This document shows positions 1 through 9,752 of a stretch of DNA of 64,000 nt, piece after piece. Location of the stretch: contig CAJTPD010000009.1 in NCBI GenBank assembly GCA_910578105.1, positions 62,001 to 126,000 of the forward strand, given 5' to 3'. The first letter of the stretch is position 1. Every line of letters begins with the position of its first letter. The position numbers and the translations under genes are program-made. The stretch is from an uncultured Odoribacter sp. Lineage in GTDB: Bacteria > Bacteroidota > Bacteroidia > Bacteroidales > Marinifilaceae. The notes below the pieces were generated by a model. It was not told where the DNA came from. It saw only the letters and a list, made by a program, of their open reading frames with translations, and searched no databases.

Positions 1-318
1 CTTAAATACAGTATTATAAGCAGTAGAAGCCTCATCGGCAGATATATCATCACGGCTCACATATACCTGAATACGTCCGGTACTATCCTGCAATTCAAAA
101 AACGAAGCTTTACCCATTATCCGTCGGCTCATCATTCTGCCGGCAATCACCACATTCCGGGGTTCGGCAGCATCATTAAACCGTTCCTTAATATCAGCAG
201 CATGGGCATCCACATTAAACTCAGGCGCAGGATAGGCCTCTATTCCCAATTTCTCCAATTCTCCCAATGAATTTCTACGGATAATCTCTTGTTCACTCAA
301 TTCAGTAAAGCTCATCAT
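1..318 (-). CDS. lysS: Lysyl-tRNA synthetase, N-terminal part (cut by window edge)
   Basis: The first 106 codons of a class II lysyl-tRNA synthetase, which charges tRNA-Lys with lysine in the cytoplasm. The gene runs off the left edge of the window. The visible part is the N-terminal OB-fold anticodon-binding domain, recognised by the GRMMSRRIMGKASFFELQD signature followed by IQVYVSRD, which matches the LysS family closely. The class II catalytic motifs lie outside the window. Two adjacent ATG codons (316-318 and 313-315) could start it; I chose the outer one. A good Bacteroidetes-type promoter lies about 60-90 nt upstream. It is divergent from recJ. Identification is firm, but the downstream part cannot be assessed. 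Confidence 0.95.
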   Translation of the reverse strand, partial: MMSFTELSEQEIIRRNSLGELEKLGIEAYPAPEFNVDAHAADIKERFNDAAEPRNVVIAGRMMSRRIMGKASFFELQDSTGRIQVYVSRDDISADEASTAYNTVFK

Positions 319-377
319 TAATATATTTTAATTATTTTACTATCAATTACAAAATAAAACTATTCCCATTAAGTGTG

Positions 378-408
378 CAAATTTACTATTTTCCACAGGC
401 AAAACAAA
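378..408 (-). promoter_or_regulatory. Promoter of lysS
   Basis: On the minus strand TTTG (405-408) is followed after 19 nt by TAAATTTG (378-385), matching the Bacteroidetes sigma-70 consensus TTTG-N19/20-TAnnTTTG. It would start transcription near 372, about 55 nt before the lysS ATG. Confidence 0.6.
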
Positions 409-496
409 AAATGAATTGATTATGTATCAAATGTAACATTGTATCAATACATTTGGTTTTTTCTGTTTCACTATATGAAATTATTCCAAATAACGC

Positions 497-527
497 TTTG
501 AAATAACGATGAATTTCCGCTACTTTG
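497..527 (+). promoter_or_regulatory. Probable promoter of recJ
   Basis: TTTG (497-500) is followed by TACTTTG (521-527), an approximate TTTG-N19/20-TAnnTTTG match. Because this element covers the upstream ATG at 509, it supports translation starting at 551 instead. Confidence 0.45.
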
Positions 528-550
528 TAGCAGAATTGGAAAAATGTATA

Positions 551-2275
551 ATGAAAAAAAGATGGGTTATTAATACTCCCCCGGAGGAAACTAAAATACA
601 GGAACTTGCAAAAAAATCAAATTGTCACCCGGTAATAGCAAATCTTTTGCTACAACGCGGAATCAATAGCATTGAAAAAGCACAGGCTTTTTTCAATCCC
701 TCATTAAATATGCTCCATGACCCTTTTCTGATGAAAGACATGGACAAAGCCGTAGAACGTTTGGACCGTGCTATTGCCTCCGATGAAAAGATTTTAATAT
801 ACGGAGACTATGATGTTGATGGCACAACAGCAGTTGCTCTGCTCTATAAATACCTGAAATCCCGCTGTAATAAAGAAAATCTTGAATATTACATTCCGGA
901 CCGCTATACCGAAGGTTACGGAGTTTCAATCAAAGGGATTGACTATGCTGCAAAAAACGGTTTTTCCCTCATGCTTATCACAGACTGCGGTATCAAAGCC
1001 GTAGAAAAAGTAAAATATGCCAATTCTAAAAAAGTTGATATCATTATCTGCGACCACCATACTCCCGGTGATGCACTTCCGGAAGCAGTGGCTGTACTTG
1101 ATCCCCAACGAAAAGATTGTGACTATCCCTATAAATGGCTGAGCGGCTGTGGTGTCAGTTTCAAATTAGTACAGGCACACAGTCAGAAACACAATCTGCC
1201 CATGTCTGAACTGTATAAATTACTCGATTTATTATGTGTTAGCATCGCCAGCGACATTGTGCCCATTACCGGAGAAAACCGAATCCTGGCTTATTATGGC
1301 CTGAAACAACTAAATGCAAACCCGAGCTTAGGCTTAAAAACAATCATCAAGATTTCGGGTATTGACAAAGAAATTACAATCAACGACATTGTTTTCCGCA
1401 TCGGACCACGGATAAATGCTGCCGGCAGAGTCGAATCCGGCCGTAAATCAGTAGAGTTACTAACTGCCGACGAAAAGTTTTCAGCCGCAGGAATAGCTTC
1501 AGATATCAATAACTTCAATGACCAACGCAAAAAACTGGACCATGACATCACAGAAGAAGCTATCCGGCACATCAATCAATGTGAACTTGAATCCTCAAAA
1601 AAAACAACTGTATTATTCAATCCCAACTGGCACAAAGGAGTAATCGGTATTGTTGCTTCCCGATTGACGGAATCATTTTACCGGCCTACTATTATTTTGA
1701 CGGAATCCAATGGACTGGCTACCGGGTCTGCCCGGTCCGTAGAAGGTTTTGACCTGTATTATGCCATTTCACAATGCAGTGAATTTCTGGAAAACTACGG
1801 AGGCCATAAATACGCTGCCGGACTGACCCTAAAACTTGAAAATCTGGAATCCTTCAAGCAAAAATTTGAACAAATTGTTCAGGAAACAATCAATGAACAA
1901 ATGCTAACTCCCCAGATTAATATCGATGCCCGATTAAAATTAAGCGACATTACGCCTGAATTATATCACATGCTGCAAAAATTTGCACCATTCGGTCCCA
2001 ATAACACAATTCCTACATTCACGACAGAAAATGTAACCAACTTTCTGGGCACTAAAAGAGTAGGACGTAACAATGAACACCTGAAACTCGTCGTTGTGGA
2101 CGATACCCGGGCATGTAACGACCGAAGCGGTATCGGATTCGGCATGGGACACTTATATGACAAAGTCAACTCCGGTTGTTATTTCGATCTTTGTTATACG
2201 TTGCAGGAAAACGAATTTATGGGCAAAAACGATATACAAATGATGGTGAAAGATATACATTTCAAGGAGAGTTAA
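551..2275 (+). CDS. recJ: Single-stranded-DNA-specific exonuclease RecJ
   Basis: A 574-residue DHH-superfamily 5'-3' exonuclease that degrades single-stranded DNA in RecFOR recombination and mismatch/base-excision repair. The N-terminal DHH domain shows the metal-binding motifs DYDVDGTTAV, TDCG and ICDHHTPG, then GPRINAAGR. The DHHA1 domain carries GGHKYAAG, and a C-terminal OB-fold follows, so the protein is complete. An in-frame ATG 14 codons upstream (509) lies inside the likely promoter. The start at 551 (MKKRW) gives the normal RecJ N-terminus. recR follows 38 nt downstream on the same strand, so two recombination-repair proteins are probably co-transcribed. Confidence 0.95.
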   Translation: MKKRWVINTPPEETKIQELAKKSNCHPVIANLLLQRGINSIEKAQAFFNPSLNMLHDPFLMKDMDKAVERLDRAIASDEKILIYGDYDVDGTTAVALLYKYLKSRCNKENLEYYIPDRYTEGYGVSIKGIDYAAKNGFSLMLITDCGIKAVEKVKYANSKKVDIIICDHHTPGDALPEAVAVLDPQRKDCDYPYKWLSGCGVSFKLVQAHSQKHNLPMSELYKLLDLLCVSIASDIVPITGENRILAYYGLKQLNANPSLGLKTIIKISGIDKEITINDIVFRIGPRINAAGRVESGRKSVELLTADEKFSAAGIASDINNFNDQRKKLDHDITEEAIRHINQCELESSKKTTVLFNPNWHKGVIGIVASRLTESFYRPTIILTESNGLATGSARSVEGFDLYYAISQCSEFLENYGGHKYAAGLTLKLENLESFKQKFEQIVQETINEQMLTPQINIDARLKLSDITPELYHMLQKFAPFGPNNTIPTFTTENVTNFLGTKRVGRNNEHLKLVVVDDTRACNDRSGIGFGMGHLYDKVNSGCYFDLCYTLQENEFMGKNDIQMMVKDIHFKES

Positions 2276-2313
2276 AAAACAAAATCCAGTACTTTAATTA
2301 AGAAATCAGAGAA

Positions 2314-2925
2314 GTGTATTCCTCAAAATTATTAGATAAAGCCGTTGACCAATTTGCAACTCTTCCCGGAATCGGGAGGAAAACCGCACTAAAATTCGTA
2401 TTGCATCTATTAAAAAAGAATACAACCGAGGTAGAAACTTTTATACAAAGTATTCATGATTTAAAAACACACATCAGAGAATGTAAACAGTGCCACAATA
2501 TTTCAGACGGAGAACTATGTGACATTTGTAACGACACCAAAAGAGATTCTGCCACAATTTGCGTTGTTGAAAATATCAAAGACATTCTCGCCATCGAGGC
2601 CACTTCACAATACAACGGGGTTTACCATGTATTGGGAGGCATTATTTCACCGATGGATGGCATCGGTCCTGCAGATTTGAACATCACTTCTTTACTGGAA
2701 CGGATAGAACAACATCCGGTCCGCGAAATCATCTTTGCACTCAGCGCAACCATAGAAGGCGATACTACAGGATACTATATCTTTAAAAAATTCAAAAACA
2801 AAGAACAACTAGTCATTAGCACAATTGCCAAAGGGATTTCCATCGGTAACGATTTGGAGTACACGGACGAACTGACACTAGGACGTTCTATTGTAAACCG
2901 GGTAAAATTCAATTTCAATGAATAA
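2314..2925 (+). CDS. recR: Recombination protein RecR
   Basis: A 203-residue RecR, the clamp-like DNA-binding protein that works with RecO/RecF to load RecA at gaps. The order of elements is typical: an N-terminal helix-hairpin-helix (LPGIGRKTALK), a four-cysteine zinc finger (CKQCHN...CDIC), then a Toprim domain with VVENIKDILAIE and the GGIISPMDGIGP segment. The best start is GTG at 2314, since no in-frame ATG gives the expected N-terminus. It probably forms an operon with recJ and converges on cdd. Confidence 0.95.
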   Translation: MYSSKLLDKAVDQFATLPGIGRKTALKFVLHLLKKNTTEVETFIQSIHDLKTHIRECKQCHNISDGELCDICNDTKRDSATICVVENIKDILAIEATSQYNGVYHVLGGIISPMDGIGPADLNITSLLERIEQHPVREIIFALSATIEGDTTGYYIFKKFKNKEQLVISTIAKGISIGNDLEYTDELTLGRSIVNRVKFNFNE

Positions 2926-2942
2926 GTACCAACTCCCTCCTG

Positions 2943-3404
2943 TCATATCGCAAATGAAAACGGCAAAAGGTCTGACGCTTTAACCACCACAGTCTCTTTC
3001 CCCCCAACCATAATTACATCAAAATCCTGTTTATATCTTCTTATCATCTCAGACATAACCTGTCTGCAGGCACCGCAAGGGGATACAGCTTTTTCGCACA
3101 ACTTCCCCTCAAAACAGGCAGCAATAGCCAAAGCCTCCACACTTACTCCGGGGAAAGTAGCACCTGCATAAAACAATGCCGTCCGTTCTGCACAAATTCC
3201 ACTGGGATAAGCCACATTTTCCTGATTGTTACCGGACACCATTTCCCCGTTCGCCAGCAATACAGCGGCCCCGACGGAAAATTCCGAATAAACACTGTAT
3301 GCTTTCCCCGATGCCTGTATTGCTTTACGGCACAAATTCTCATACCCGGAAGGAAATGAACCCCGCCAAATAAAATAATCTATTCTCAGTTCTCTTTTAT
3401 CCAT
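2943..3404 (-). CDS. cdd: Cytidine deaminase
   Basis: A 153-residue zinc-dependent cytidine/deoxycytidine deaminase of pyrimidine salvage. The zinc-site and catalytic motifs CAERTAL (Cys plus the catalytic Glu) and PCGACRQ (two further Cys ligands) are intact, so it is the homotetrameric three-Cys type. GTG at 3407 directly precedes ATG at 3404; I used the ATG. The gene converges on recR with 17 nt between stops and is divergent from the glucosaminidase gene. Confidence 0.93.
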   Translation of the reverse strand: MDKRELRIDYFIWRGSFPSGYENLCRKAIQASGKAYSVYSEFSVGAAVLLANGEMVSGNNQENVAYPSGICAERTALFYAGATFPGVSVEALAIAACFEGKLCEKAVSPCGACRQVMSEMIRRYKQDFDVIMVGGKETVVVKASDLLPFSFAI

Positions 3405-3523
3405 CACTATTTTTTACTATTTTTATCCCCTCTAAGATAAGAAATAATTAAAAACTGAAAATAAAAAACCGGAAATTATTGCTCAGTACCATTATAAGCC
3501 GGACAATAAAAGATGAAAAAATT

Positions 3524-4474
3524 ATGAAAGGGACACTAAAACTAATTATCATCATCTGTCTATTACCAAACAGTCTCAGCCTACTAGCAGAATCACGAAA
3601 AGACTTTATCCGCAAATACAAGCATATCGCCATCCGGGAAATGGAACGTACAGGTATCCCCGCCAGCATCACCCTGGCTCAGGGAATTCTGGAATCCGGA
3701 TGCGGACAATCAGAACTGGCCATAAATGCCAACAATCATTTCGGGATTAAATGCCATGATTGGGAAGGCGATACTTACACCATGGATGACGATGAACGGA
3801 ATGAATGTTTCCGGAAATACAGAAATGCAGAACAATCATGGATTGACCATAGCGAATTTCTGATTTCACGTCCCCGTTATGCCGGACTTTTCAGTTTAAA
3901 GGCCACTGATTACAAAGCATGGGCTAAAGGCCTGAAAGCAGCAGGTTATGCTACAAACCCCAAATATGCTGAAATACTAATCAAAATTATTGAAGAAGAA
4001 GAGTTATATAAACTGGACCGGAATATCAAACACCGTGGAAACACTTCTTCACCTAGCATCACCGTTGAAGAATTTGCAGAAAGTATTGCTTCTCAAACCC
4101 GGCCTGGAAATATCAGCTACCGCAACAGAGAAGAAATGCGGAACGGCATCATTTGTATCGAAATTATTCCGGGGGACAGTTTTGAAAAAATTGCCGGCTA
4201 TTATGGCATTAAACTGAAAAAACTACTGTTATACAACGATAAAACAAATACAAATCTGAAACCAGGGCAATTGGTATACCTGAAGCGTAAAAAAACAAAA
4301 GCAGCACGAGGATACGAATTCCACCGGGTAAAAGCCGGCGACACACTTTACGACATTGCACAAAAATATGGGATACGGTTAAAAAATCTGTCCCGTTATA
4401 ATTACCTGTCTCCGGATAGCCCACTGACAGAAGGTGAAAAAATTTTCCTGAGAAAAAAAGCCGACTTATTGTAA
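3524..4474 (+). CDS. Secreted glucosaminidase with two LysM domains
   Basis: A 316-residue exported peptidoglycan hydrolase. It begins with a signal peptide (about residues 1-24, hydrophobic core IIIICLLP). A glucosaminidase domain follows (PASITLAQGILESGCGQSELA, with the expected glutamate), cleaving GlcNAc-MurNAc bonds. Two LysM peptidoglycan-binding modules end the protein (about residues 205-255 and 265-313), each with a PGDSFEKIA or AGDTLYDIA type start. I took ATG 3524 because it opens the signal peptide; the frame is open 15 codons further upstream. Likely role is cell-wall remodelling. It is a stand-alone gene followed by a glycosyltransferase 48 nt later. Confidence 0.88.
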   Translation: MKGTLKLIIIICLLPNSLSLLAESRKDFIRKYKHIAIREMERTGIPASITLAQGILESGCGQSELAINANNHFGIKCHDWEGDTYTMDDDERNECFRKYRNAEQSWIDHSEFLISRPRYAGLFSLKATDYKAWAKGLKAAGYATNPKYAEILIKIIEEEELYKLDRNIKHRGNTSSPSITVEEFAESIASQTRPGNISYRNREEMRNGIICIEIIPGDSFEKIAGYYGIKLKKLLLYNDKTNTNLKPGQLVYLKRKKTKAARGYEFHRVKAGDTLYDIAQKYGIRLKNLSRYNYLSPDSPLTEGEKIFLRKKADLL

Positions 4475-4522
4475 GACAGTAAATGTATATACCTGAAAAT
4501 AACGTTACTTTATAATCGTCTT

Positions 4523-5473
4523 ATGGATATTTCAATAGTTATTCCTTTATACAATGAAGACGAATCCTTGCCAGAATTGGTAACCTGGATTGAACGGGTC
4601 ATGACAGACAATCATTTCACGTATGAAATAATCATGGTTGACGATGGCAGTAAAGACCAGTCCTGGCAATTCATTGAAGAACAATCGGGAAAAAACAGCA
4701 ATATCCGGGGTATTAAATTCCGTCGTAATTATGGGAAATCAGCAGCCCTGCATTGCGGGTTTCAAGCCGCCCAAGGGGAAGTGGTCATCACAATGGATGC
4801 AGACATGCAAGATAGCCCGGACGAAATTCCTGAACTGTACCGGATGATTATGGAAGAAGACTATGACATGATTTCAGGATGGAAGAAGAAAAGATATGAT
4901 CCCCTGTCAAAAACTCTCCCGACAAAACTATTCAATGCAACAGCCCGGAAGTTCTCCGGAATAAAACTTCATGACTTTAACTGCGGTTTAAAAGCTTATA
5001 AAAATAAAGTAGTAAAAAACATTGAAGTATATGGTGAAATGCACCGCTACATTCCTATTCTGGCAAAACAGGCCGGTTTTACCCGTATCGGTGAAAAAAT
5101 TGTACAACACCGGGCCCGGAAATACGGAGTCACAAAATTCGGAGGCTTAAACCGTTTTATCAATGGAGTGTTGGATTTACTTTCCATTACTTTTATTACC
5201 CGCTTTGCAAAAAAACCCATGCATCTGTTCGGAGCAATCGGCACGCTGCTTTTTGTTATAGGTTTCTGTGCAGCAGGCTGGATTGGTATAGACAAACTCA
5301 TTTGCCTGTCCCGGGGAATACCGGCACGTTTAGTCACCAGCAATCCTTATTTTTACATCTCATTGGTATCTATGATTCTGGGGACACAATTATTTTTGGC
5401 AGGCTTTGTCGCTGAATTGGTTTCCCGTTCAGCTACTGACCGGAATGTCTATCTGATTGAAAAAGAAATTTAG
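4523..5473 (+). CDS. Family 2 glycosyltransferase with two C-terminal membrane segments (DPM1/GtrB/ArnC type)
   Basis: A 316-residue membrane glycosyltransferase. The N-terminal GT-A domain has SIVIPLYNEDES, the nucleotide-binding VDDGSKD and the metal-binding DADMQDSP motifs of the dolichol/polyprenyl-phosphate mannose/glucose synthase group. Two hydrophobic hairpins near residues 230-260 and 270-300 anchor it in the inner membrane. It probably transfers a sugar from a nucleotide donor to undecaprenyl phosphate for envelope glycan decoration. The sugar cannot be read from sequence. There are no partner genes next to it. Confidence 0.85.
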   Translation: MDISIVIPLYNEDESLPELVTWIERVMTDNHFTYEIIMVDDGSKDQSWQFIEEQSGKNSNIRGIKFRRNYGKSAALHCGFQAAQGEVVITMDADMQDSPDEIPELYRMIMEEDYDMISGWKKKRYDPLSKTLPTKLFNATARKFSGIKLHDFNCGLKAYKNKVVKNIEVYGEMHRYIPILAKQAGFTRIGEKIVQHRARKYGVTKFGGLNRFINGVLDLLSITFITRFAKKPMHLFGAIGTLLFVIGFCAAGWIGIDKLICLSRGIPARLVTSNPYFYISLVSMILGTQLFLAGFVAELVSRSATDRNVYLIEKEI

Positions 5474-5532
5474 GCACCTCTATGTGATTACCTTGCTAAA
5501 ACAGGAAAAGAAATAAACCGCAGAGAAACGTT

Positions 5533-6300
5533 TCATTTCTTTTCCCAGACAGTCTTGGCTATACAATGATTCAGACTACGGGCCTCATTAACTACCTGAT
5601 GGGACACCACAACATATCTCCCCTGCTCCTCCATGCTATAGTCAGAATAAATATTACTATCAGGCATGATTTCATGGGCATAAATAACTTCCACATCAAT
5701 CAGGATATGTTCCTTCAAAAAATCAAAAGGCAAAGCATTGGTAATCCATCTCATATAAGAAGCCTGAGTCACATGACCATTAAAATCAATATTATCAAAA
5801 GTAGCTCCGAACTGGCGTCCACCCCGGATATGTTCAAGGCGAAATTCCTTTTCATTGAATATCGGTTTCATTTCCAGATGAGGAATACCATGCTCCGTAC
5901 TCATCCGGATTACTTTTTCCGTAAGCCTCATTGGACGCCGGCGATTCAGGTCTATATACATCCATTCAGAAGTAGCCCGGACTAATTCTTCACCATTTTC
6001 ACGAATCATCCGGTAATCCCGCAAAGCAAATAAACGGTCAACTCCTGAAGGCCAGGTCTCAATATAAACCTCTTCATTCTGCAAAGGCATTTTTGTTAAT
6101 TGAATGTGCAAACGATGCAGCATCCAGGTCATCCCCTGACCATTCAGTGTTGCCACATCCACACCGTAAATTTCAGTCTGCACTTCCGCCACATCATTAA
6201 ACAAATCACACAAAGTCTTTACAAATAATCGCCCCTTATAATTGGTATAATGATTAAAAATCTTTATTTTCTCCACATATTTTGTTACCATGCCTTCCAT
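5533..6300 (-). CDS. Acyl-ACP thioesterase
   Basis: A 255-residue protein of the acyl-ACP thioesterase family (double hotdog fold), which releases free fatty acids from acyl carrier protein. The N-terminal hotdog begins FNHYTNYKGRLFVKTLCDLFNDVAE. The internal segment with RATSEWMYIDLNRRRP and the second hotdog with DFNGHVTQASYMRWI (the D-N-H pattern used in catalysis) are typical. ATG at 6291 (three codons in) is an alternative start. It lies 44 nt downstream of murB on the same strand and may share its transcript. Confidence 0.85.
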   Translation of the reverse strand: MEGMVTKYVEKIKIFNHYTNYKGRLFVKTLCDLFNDVAEVQTEIYGVDVATLNGQGMTWMLHRLHIQLTKMPLQNEEVYIETWPSGVDRLFALRDYRMIRENGEELVRATSEWMYIDLNRRRPMRLTEKVIRMSTEHGIPHLEMKPIFNEKEFRLEHIRGGRQFGATFDNIDFNGHVTQASYMRWITNALPFDFLKEHILIDVEVIYAHEIMPDSNIYSDYSMEEQGRYVVVSHQVVNEARSLNHCIAKTVWEKK

Positions 6301-6344
6301 AAGCTTGTCAATATATCTTACGTTTTCCTCCTCACCTCCATTTA

Positions 6345-7358
6345 TTAAACAATATAAACTTCGGGTTCAAGCCAAACTCCAAATTTCAGGAATACACTCT
6401 TTTTAATCTCGTTCGCCAGACATGCAACTTCTGTCCCGTCTGCCCCCCCTTCATTCACCAGCACCAACGCCTGTTTCTTATGTACTCCGGCCTTCCCCAG
6501 ACTTCTGCCTTTCCAGCCGCACTGCTCAATCATCCACCCGGCAGCCAATTTCCTCCTTTCATCGTCCACTTGATACACAGGCAACTCCGGATACTGCAAC
6601 AACAATTTCTCTGCCATTTCTCCGGATACAACAGGATTTTTAAAAAAACTTCCGGCATTGGGCAAAACAGCAACATCCGGCAATTTCTCCTGACGGATAC
6701 GGATTATAGCCCGGCGGATATTTTTCAAAGAAATCTCACCTCCCAACTGATCTAATTCATTACGAATACTACCATACTCCAACCGGAATTCCGGTTTTTT
6801 GGTCAAACGAAAAATTACTCTGGCAATCAAATATTGATTTTTCCAAAGTCTTTTAAAAATACTATCCCGATATGCAAACTGACAATCAGTGGCATCTATC
6901 CTCACCAATTCGGCCGAATCAAGCCGGATTGCCTCCACTCTATAAATCGTATCCCCGGCTTCCATCCCATAAGCACCGACATTCTGAACCGGAGCAGCCC
7001 CAACATGGCCCGGTATCAGCGAAAGATTTTCAACTCCGCCATACCCATGCTCCACAGCCCAGGCCACCCACTCATCCCAGACCTCCCCCGCACCAACCCG
7101 TACATACACAAAATCTTCATCTTCTTCTATAATCTCAATCCCTTTCATGGCCGGATAAAAAACCGTGCCTTCAAAATCCTCTGTGAAAAGAAAATTGCTC
7201 CCTCCCCCCAAAATCAGAATCTCTTCCGGATTCCACTCATAAGTACGGACAAAATCCAACAACTCTTCCTCAGTCGCCGCTTCTGCAAAATATTTACACT
7301 TTACTGCTATTGCAAAAGTGTTATAATCCTTTAAACTATAGTTTTCTTTTATCTTCAT
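6345..7358 (-). CDS. murB: UDP-N-acetylenolpyruvoylglucosamine reductase MurB
   Basis: A 337-residue cytoplasmic flavoenzyme that reduces UDP-GlcNAc-enolpyruvate to UDP-MurNAc in peptidoglycan synthesis. It shows the FAD-binding ILGGGSNFLF and PGHVGAAPVQNVGAYG motifs, then YRDSIFK. The catalytic serine region is PNAGSFFKNPV and a late glutamate lies near LEPEVYIV. Length and the inserted Tyr-loop-like region fit the E. coli (type I) MurB. A TTG two codons upstream is also possible; I chose ATG 7358. It is divergent from the RsmF-like gene. Confidence 0.94.
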   Translation of the reverse strand: MKIKENYSLKDYNTFAIAVKCKYFAEAATEEELLDFVRTYEWNPEEILILGGGSNFLFTEDFEGTVFYPAMKGIEIIEEDEDFVYVRVGAGEVWDEWVAWAVEHGYGGVENLSLIPGHVGAAPVQNVGAYGMEAGDTIYRVEAIRLDSAELVRIDATDCQFAYRDSIFKRLWKNQYLIARVIFRLTKKPEFRLEYGSIRNELDQLGGEISLKNIRRAIIRIRQEKLPDVAVLPNAGSFFKNPVVSGEMAEKLLLQYPELPVYQVDDERRKLAAGWMIEQCGWKGRSLGKAGVHKKQALVLVNEGGADGTEVACLANEIKKSVFLKFGVWLEPEVYIV

Positions 7359-7444
7359 ATACAACAGCTTTTTGTCCGCAACCGGCTATCCTTCCGTCCT
7401 GTTCCCGGACAAAAGATATTACCATTCCCGTAAAATTAAATAAA

Positions 7445-7476
7445 TTTGATTCTGCTTCCAACTTCCATTATCTTTG
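7445..7476 (+). promoter_or_regulatory. Promoter of the RsmF-like gene
   Basis: A perfect Bacteroidetes promoter: TTTG (7445-7448), 20 nt, TATCTTTG (7469-7476). It fixes the translation start at ATG 7497 because the upstream in-frame start at 7446 lies inside the -33 element. Confidence 0.8.
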
Positions 7477-7496
7477 CAACAAAGATACGTAAAAAC

Positions 7497-8861
7497 ATGA
7501 ACACTTTACCAGCAGCTTTTGAAGAACGTATAAAAAATCAACGGCCTGCAGAAGCGCAATTGTTTCTTGAAGCCTTACAAAGCGATGCGCCTGTCAGCAT
7601 CAGGCAAAATCCGGGAAAACTGCTTGCTCCCGAATTATTATTACCTGAAGCAGGTCATCTGTCACCTGTTAACTGGTGTGAGCATGCCTGGTACCTCAGT
7701 CAACGGCCGGTATTTACACTGGACCCTTGTTTTCATGGCGGTGCTTATTACGTCCAGGAAGCCTCCTCCATGTTTATCCAGCACATCGTAAAACAAATTA
7801 TGCCTTCCGGCCCGATACGCATACTGGATTTATGTGCTGCACCGGGAGGAAAATCCACCCTGCTTGCTTCTATGCTAAATAAAGACAGTCTGCTGGTATC
7901 TAATGAAATCATCCGTTCACGCGCAGCCATTTTGAAAGAAAACATCATTAAATGGGGACAGGATAATGTCATAGTCACCAACAACGACCCGGCAGACTTC
8001 CAGACTTTGGAAGGAACTTTTGACCTCATTTTAGTAGATGCACCTTGCTCCGGCGAAGGTATGTTCAGAAAAGACCCGGCAGCCATTACTGAATGGAGTG
8101 AAAACAACCTCCGCCTGTGCAGTGAACGCCAGCAAAGAATACTAAAAGATATCTGGCCTTGTCTGAAACCAGGAGGGAAACTCATATACAGCACCTGTAC
8201 ATACAATCCGGGAGAAAACGAAGCTATCCTGGAGTGGATGCTAAACGAATGGGAAGCCGAAAACCTTCAAATCAATCACTCTTTTGAAGGTATTGCAGAA
8301 AGTCCGAAAATTCACTGTTACCACTTCTATCCCCACAAAATAAAAGGCGAAGGCTTTTTTGCCGGAGTCATCCAAAAAAACGATGGCAAAGACTTTTCTC
8401 CCCGAAAAAATAAAAAATCAAACACTCCCTATACACGGATTCCGGAAAATTTAAAATCTTTTATCCGGGAACCGGAACGCTACTCTGCTTATACAACCGA
8501 TAACACGACAGGCGTCATACCTACAGCACAAGCAGACTTCATATCTTTATTAGACAACACCCTCCGTATTCTTTACAAAGGTTGTGAAATAGCCGAAACC
8601 AACAACCGGAAACTAAAACTACTACCAGCCTCTGCTCTGTGGCAGGGACTGGAAGTAAAAAATTGTTCCGTTTTAGACACAGACCGGAAAACAGCCCTTA
8701 CTTTTTTACGCAAAGAAGACATTCCGGTCTCCGGAATATCCGGCGACTGGATTCTGATATCCTATCAGGGCATCGGACTGGGATGGTGCAAAAATTTAGG
8801 AAACAGACTAAACAATTATTATCCAAAAGAATGGAGAATAAGAATGGAAATAAAATTTTAA
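7497..8861 (+). CDS. rRNA m5C methyltransferase, RsmF/RsmB-NOP2 family
   Basis: A 454-residue SAM-dependent RNA cytosine-5 methyltransferase. It has the SAM-binding motif LDLCAAPGGKSTLL and the two catalytic cysteines in DAPCSGEGMFRKDP and YSTCTYNPGENEA. The C-terminal third (after about residue 300) is a PUA-like RNA-binding extension of the RsmF kind, so 16S rRNA C1407 is the most likely target. The start at 7497 follows from the promoter position. prmA follows 13 nt after the stop, so two translation-apparatus methylases are probably co-transcribed. Confidence 0.9.
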   Translation: MNTLPAAFEERIKNQRPAEAQLFLEALQSDAPVSIRQNPGKLLAPELLLPEAGHLSPVNWCEHAWYLSQRPVFTLDPCFHGGAYYVQEASSMFIQHIVKQIMPSGPIRILDLCAAPGGKSTLLASMLNKDSLLVSNEIIRSRAAILKENIIKWGQDNVIVTNNDPADFQTLEGTFDLILVDAPCSGEGMFRKDPAAITEWSENNLRLCSERQQRILKDIWPCLKPGGKLIYSTCTYNPGENEAILEWMLNEWEAENLQINHSFEGIAESPKIHCYHFYPHKIKGEGFFAGVIQKNDGKDFSPRKNKKSNTPYTRIPENLKSFIREPERYSAYTTDNTTGVIPTAQADFISLLDNTLRILYKGCEIAETNNRKLKLLPASALWQGLEVKNCSVLDTDRKTALTFLRKEDIPVSGISGDWILISYQGIGLGWCKNLGNRLNNYYPKEWRIRMEIKF

Positions 8862-8874
8862 CACTCAAAAAAAT

Positions 8875-9726
8875 ATGACTTACACAGAAGTAACTTTCAC
8901 CATAGAACCTTATGCGGAGGCAATTGCCGATGCTTTAATGGCTGAACTGGGAACTATCGGTTATGATGGTTTTTCCTACACAGAAAACGGATTTACAGCA
9001 TACATTTCTTCCAATGCCTACAGCCGGAAAGCAATTGCCGAAATTCAATTATTACAATACTTTTCAGAGCGTTTCCATATATCCATAGACACACAAGAAA
9101 TTGAAAACCAAGACTGGAATAAAATATGGGAAGAAAATTTCACTCCCATCGTCATTGACAACCGGATTCAAGTCAGAACCGGATTTCATAAACCGATTCC
9201 GGGGATTGAACATGAAATCATCATTGAACCCAAAATGAGTTTCGGCACCGGACATCATGCAACTACGGCTCTCATGCTCCGGACAATTCTGGAATTGGCA
9301 CCGGAAATAAAAGGAAAACGGGTTCTGGATATGGGATGCGGAACAGGAATATTATCCATTATGGCAGCAAAAACCGGAGCACGCGAAGTTACAGGAATTG
9401 ATATAGACGAATGGGCCTATAACAATGCAATGGAAAATATACACAACAACCATTTAAACAACATTGTAATTAAAATCGGAGATGCCGGACTACTACACAC
9501 TGAACAAAACTACGACATCATCCTGGCTAACATCAACCGGAATATTCTCTTAAACGACATGGAACATTACGCGAAAAAACTGCAATCTCCGGGCCATCTG
9601 ATTATGAGCGGATTCTACCTCAAAGACCTGCCTATGATACAGGAAAAAGCCGAAACATTAAGACTTGATTTCATCAAATACCATGAAGAAAACCAATGGG
9701 TTGCCGCAAGCTTCCACAAAAAATAA
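8875..9726 (+). CDS. prmA: Ribosomal protein L11 methyltransferase PrmA
   Basis: A 283-residue SAM-dependent enzyme that trimethylates ribosomal protein L11. The N-terminal substrate-recognition domain is followed by the conserved FGTGHHATT, the SAM-binding LDMGCGTGILSIMAAKTGA, IDIDEWA and the NINRNIL motif (NxxRxxL-like N-I/L-N signature of PrmA). Length is standard. Expressed with the upstream rRNA methylase. Confidence 0.93.
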   Translation: MTYTEVTFTIEPYAEAIADALMAELGTIGYDGFSYTENGFTAYISSNAYSRKAIAEIQLLQYFSERFHISIDTQEIENQDWNKIWEENFTPIVIDNRIQVRTGFHKPIPGIEHEIIIEPKMSFGTGHHATTALMLRTILELAPEIKGKRVLDMGCGTGILSIMAAKTGAREVTGIDIDEWAYNNAMENIHNNHLNNIVIKIGDAGLLHTEQNYDIILANINRNILLNDMEHYAKKLQSPGHLIMSGFYLKDLPMIQEKAETLRLDFIKYHEENQWVAASFHKK

Positions 9727-9752
9727 TCACGTTGTTTAATTTTAAACACATC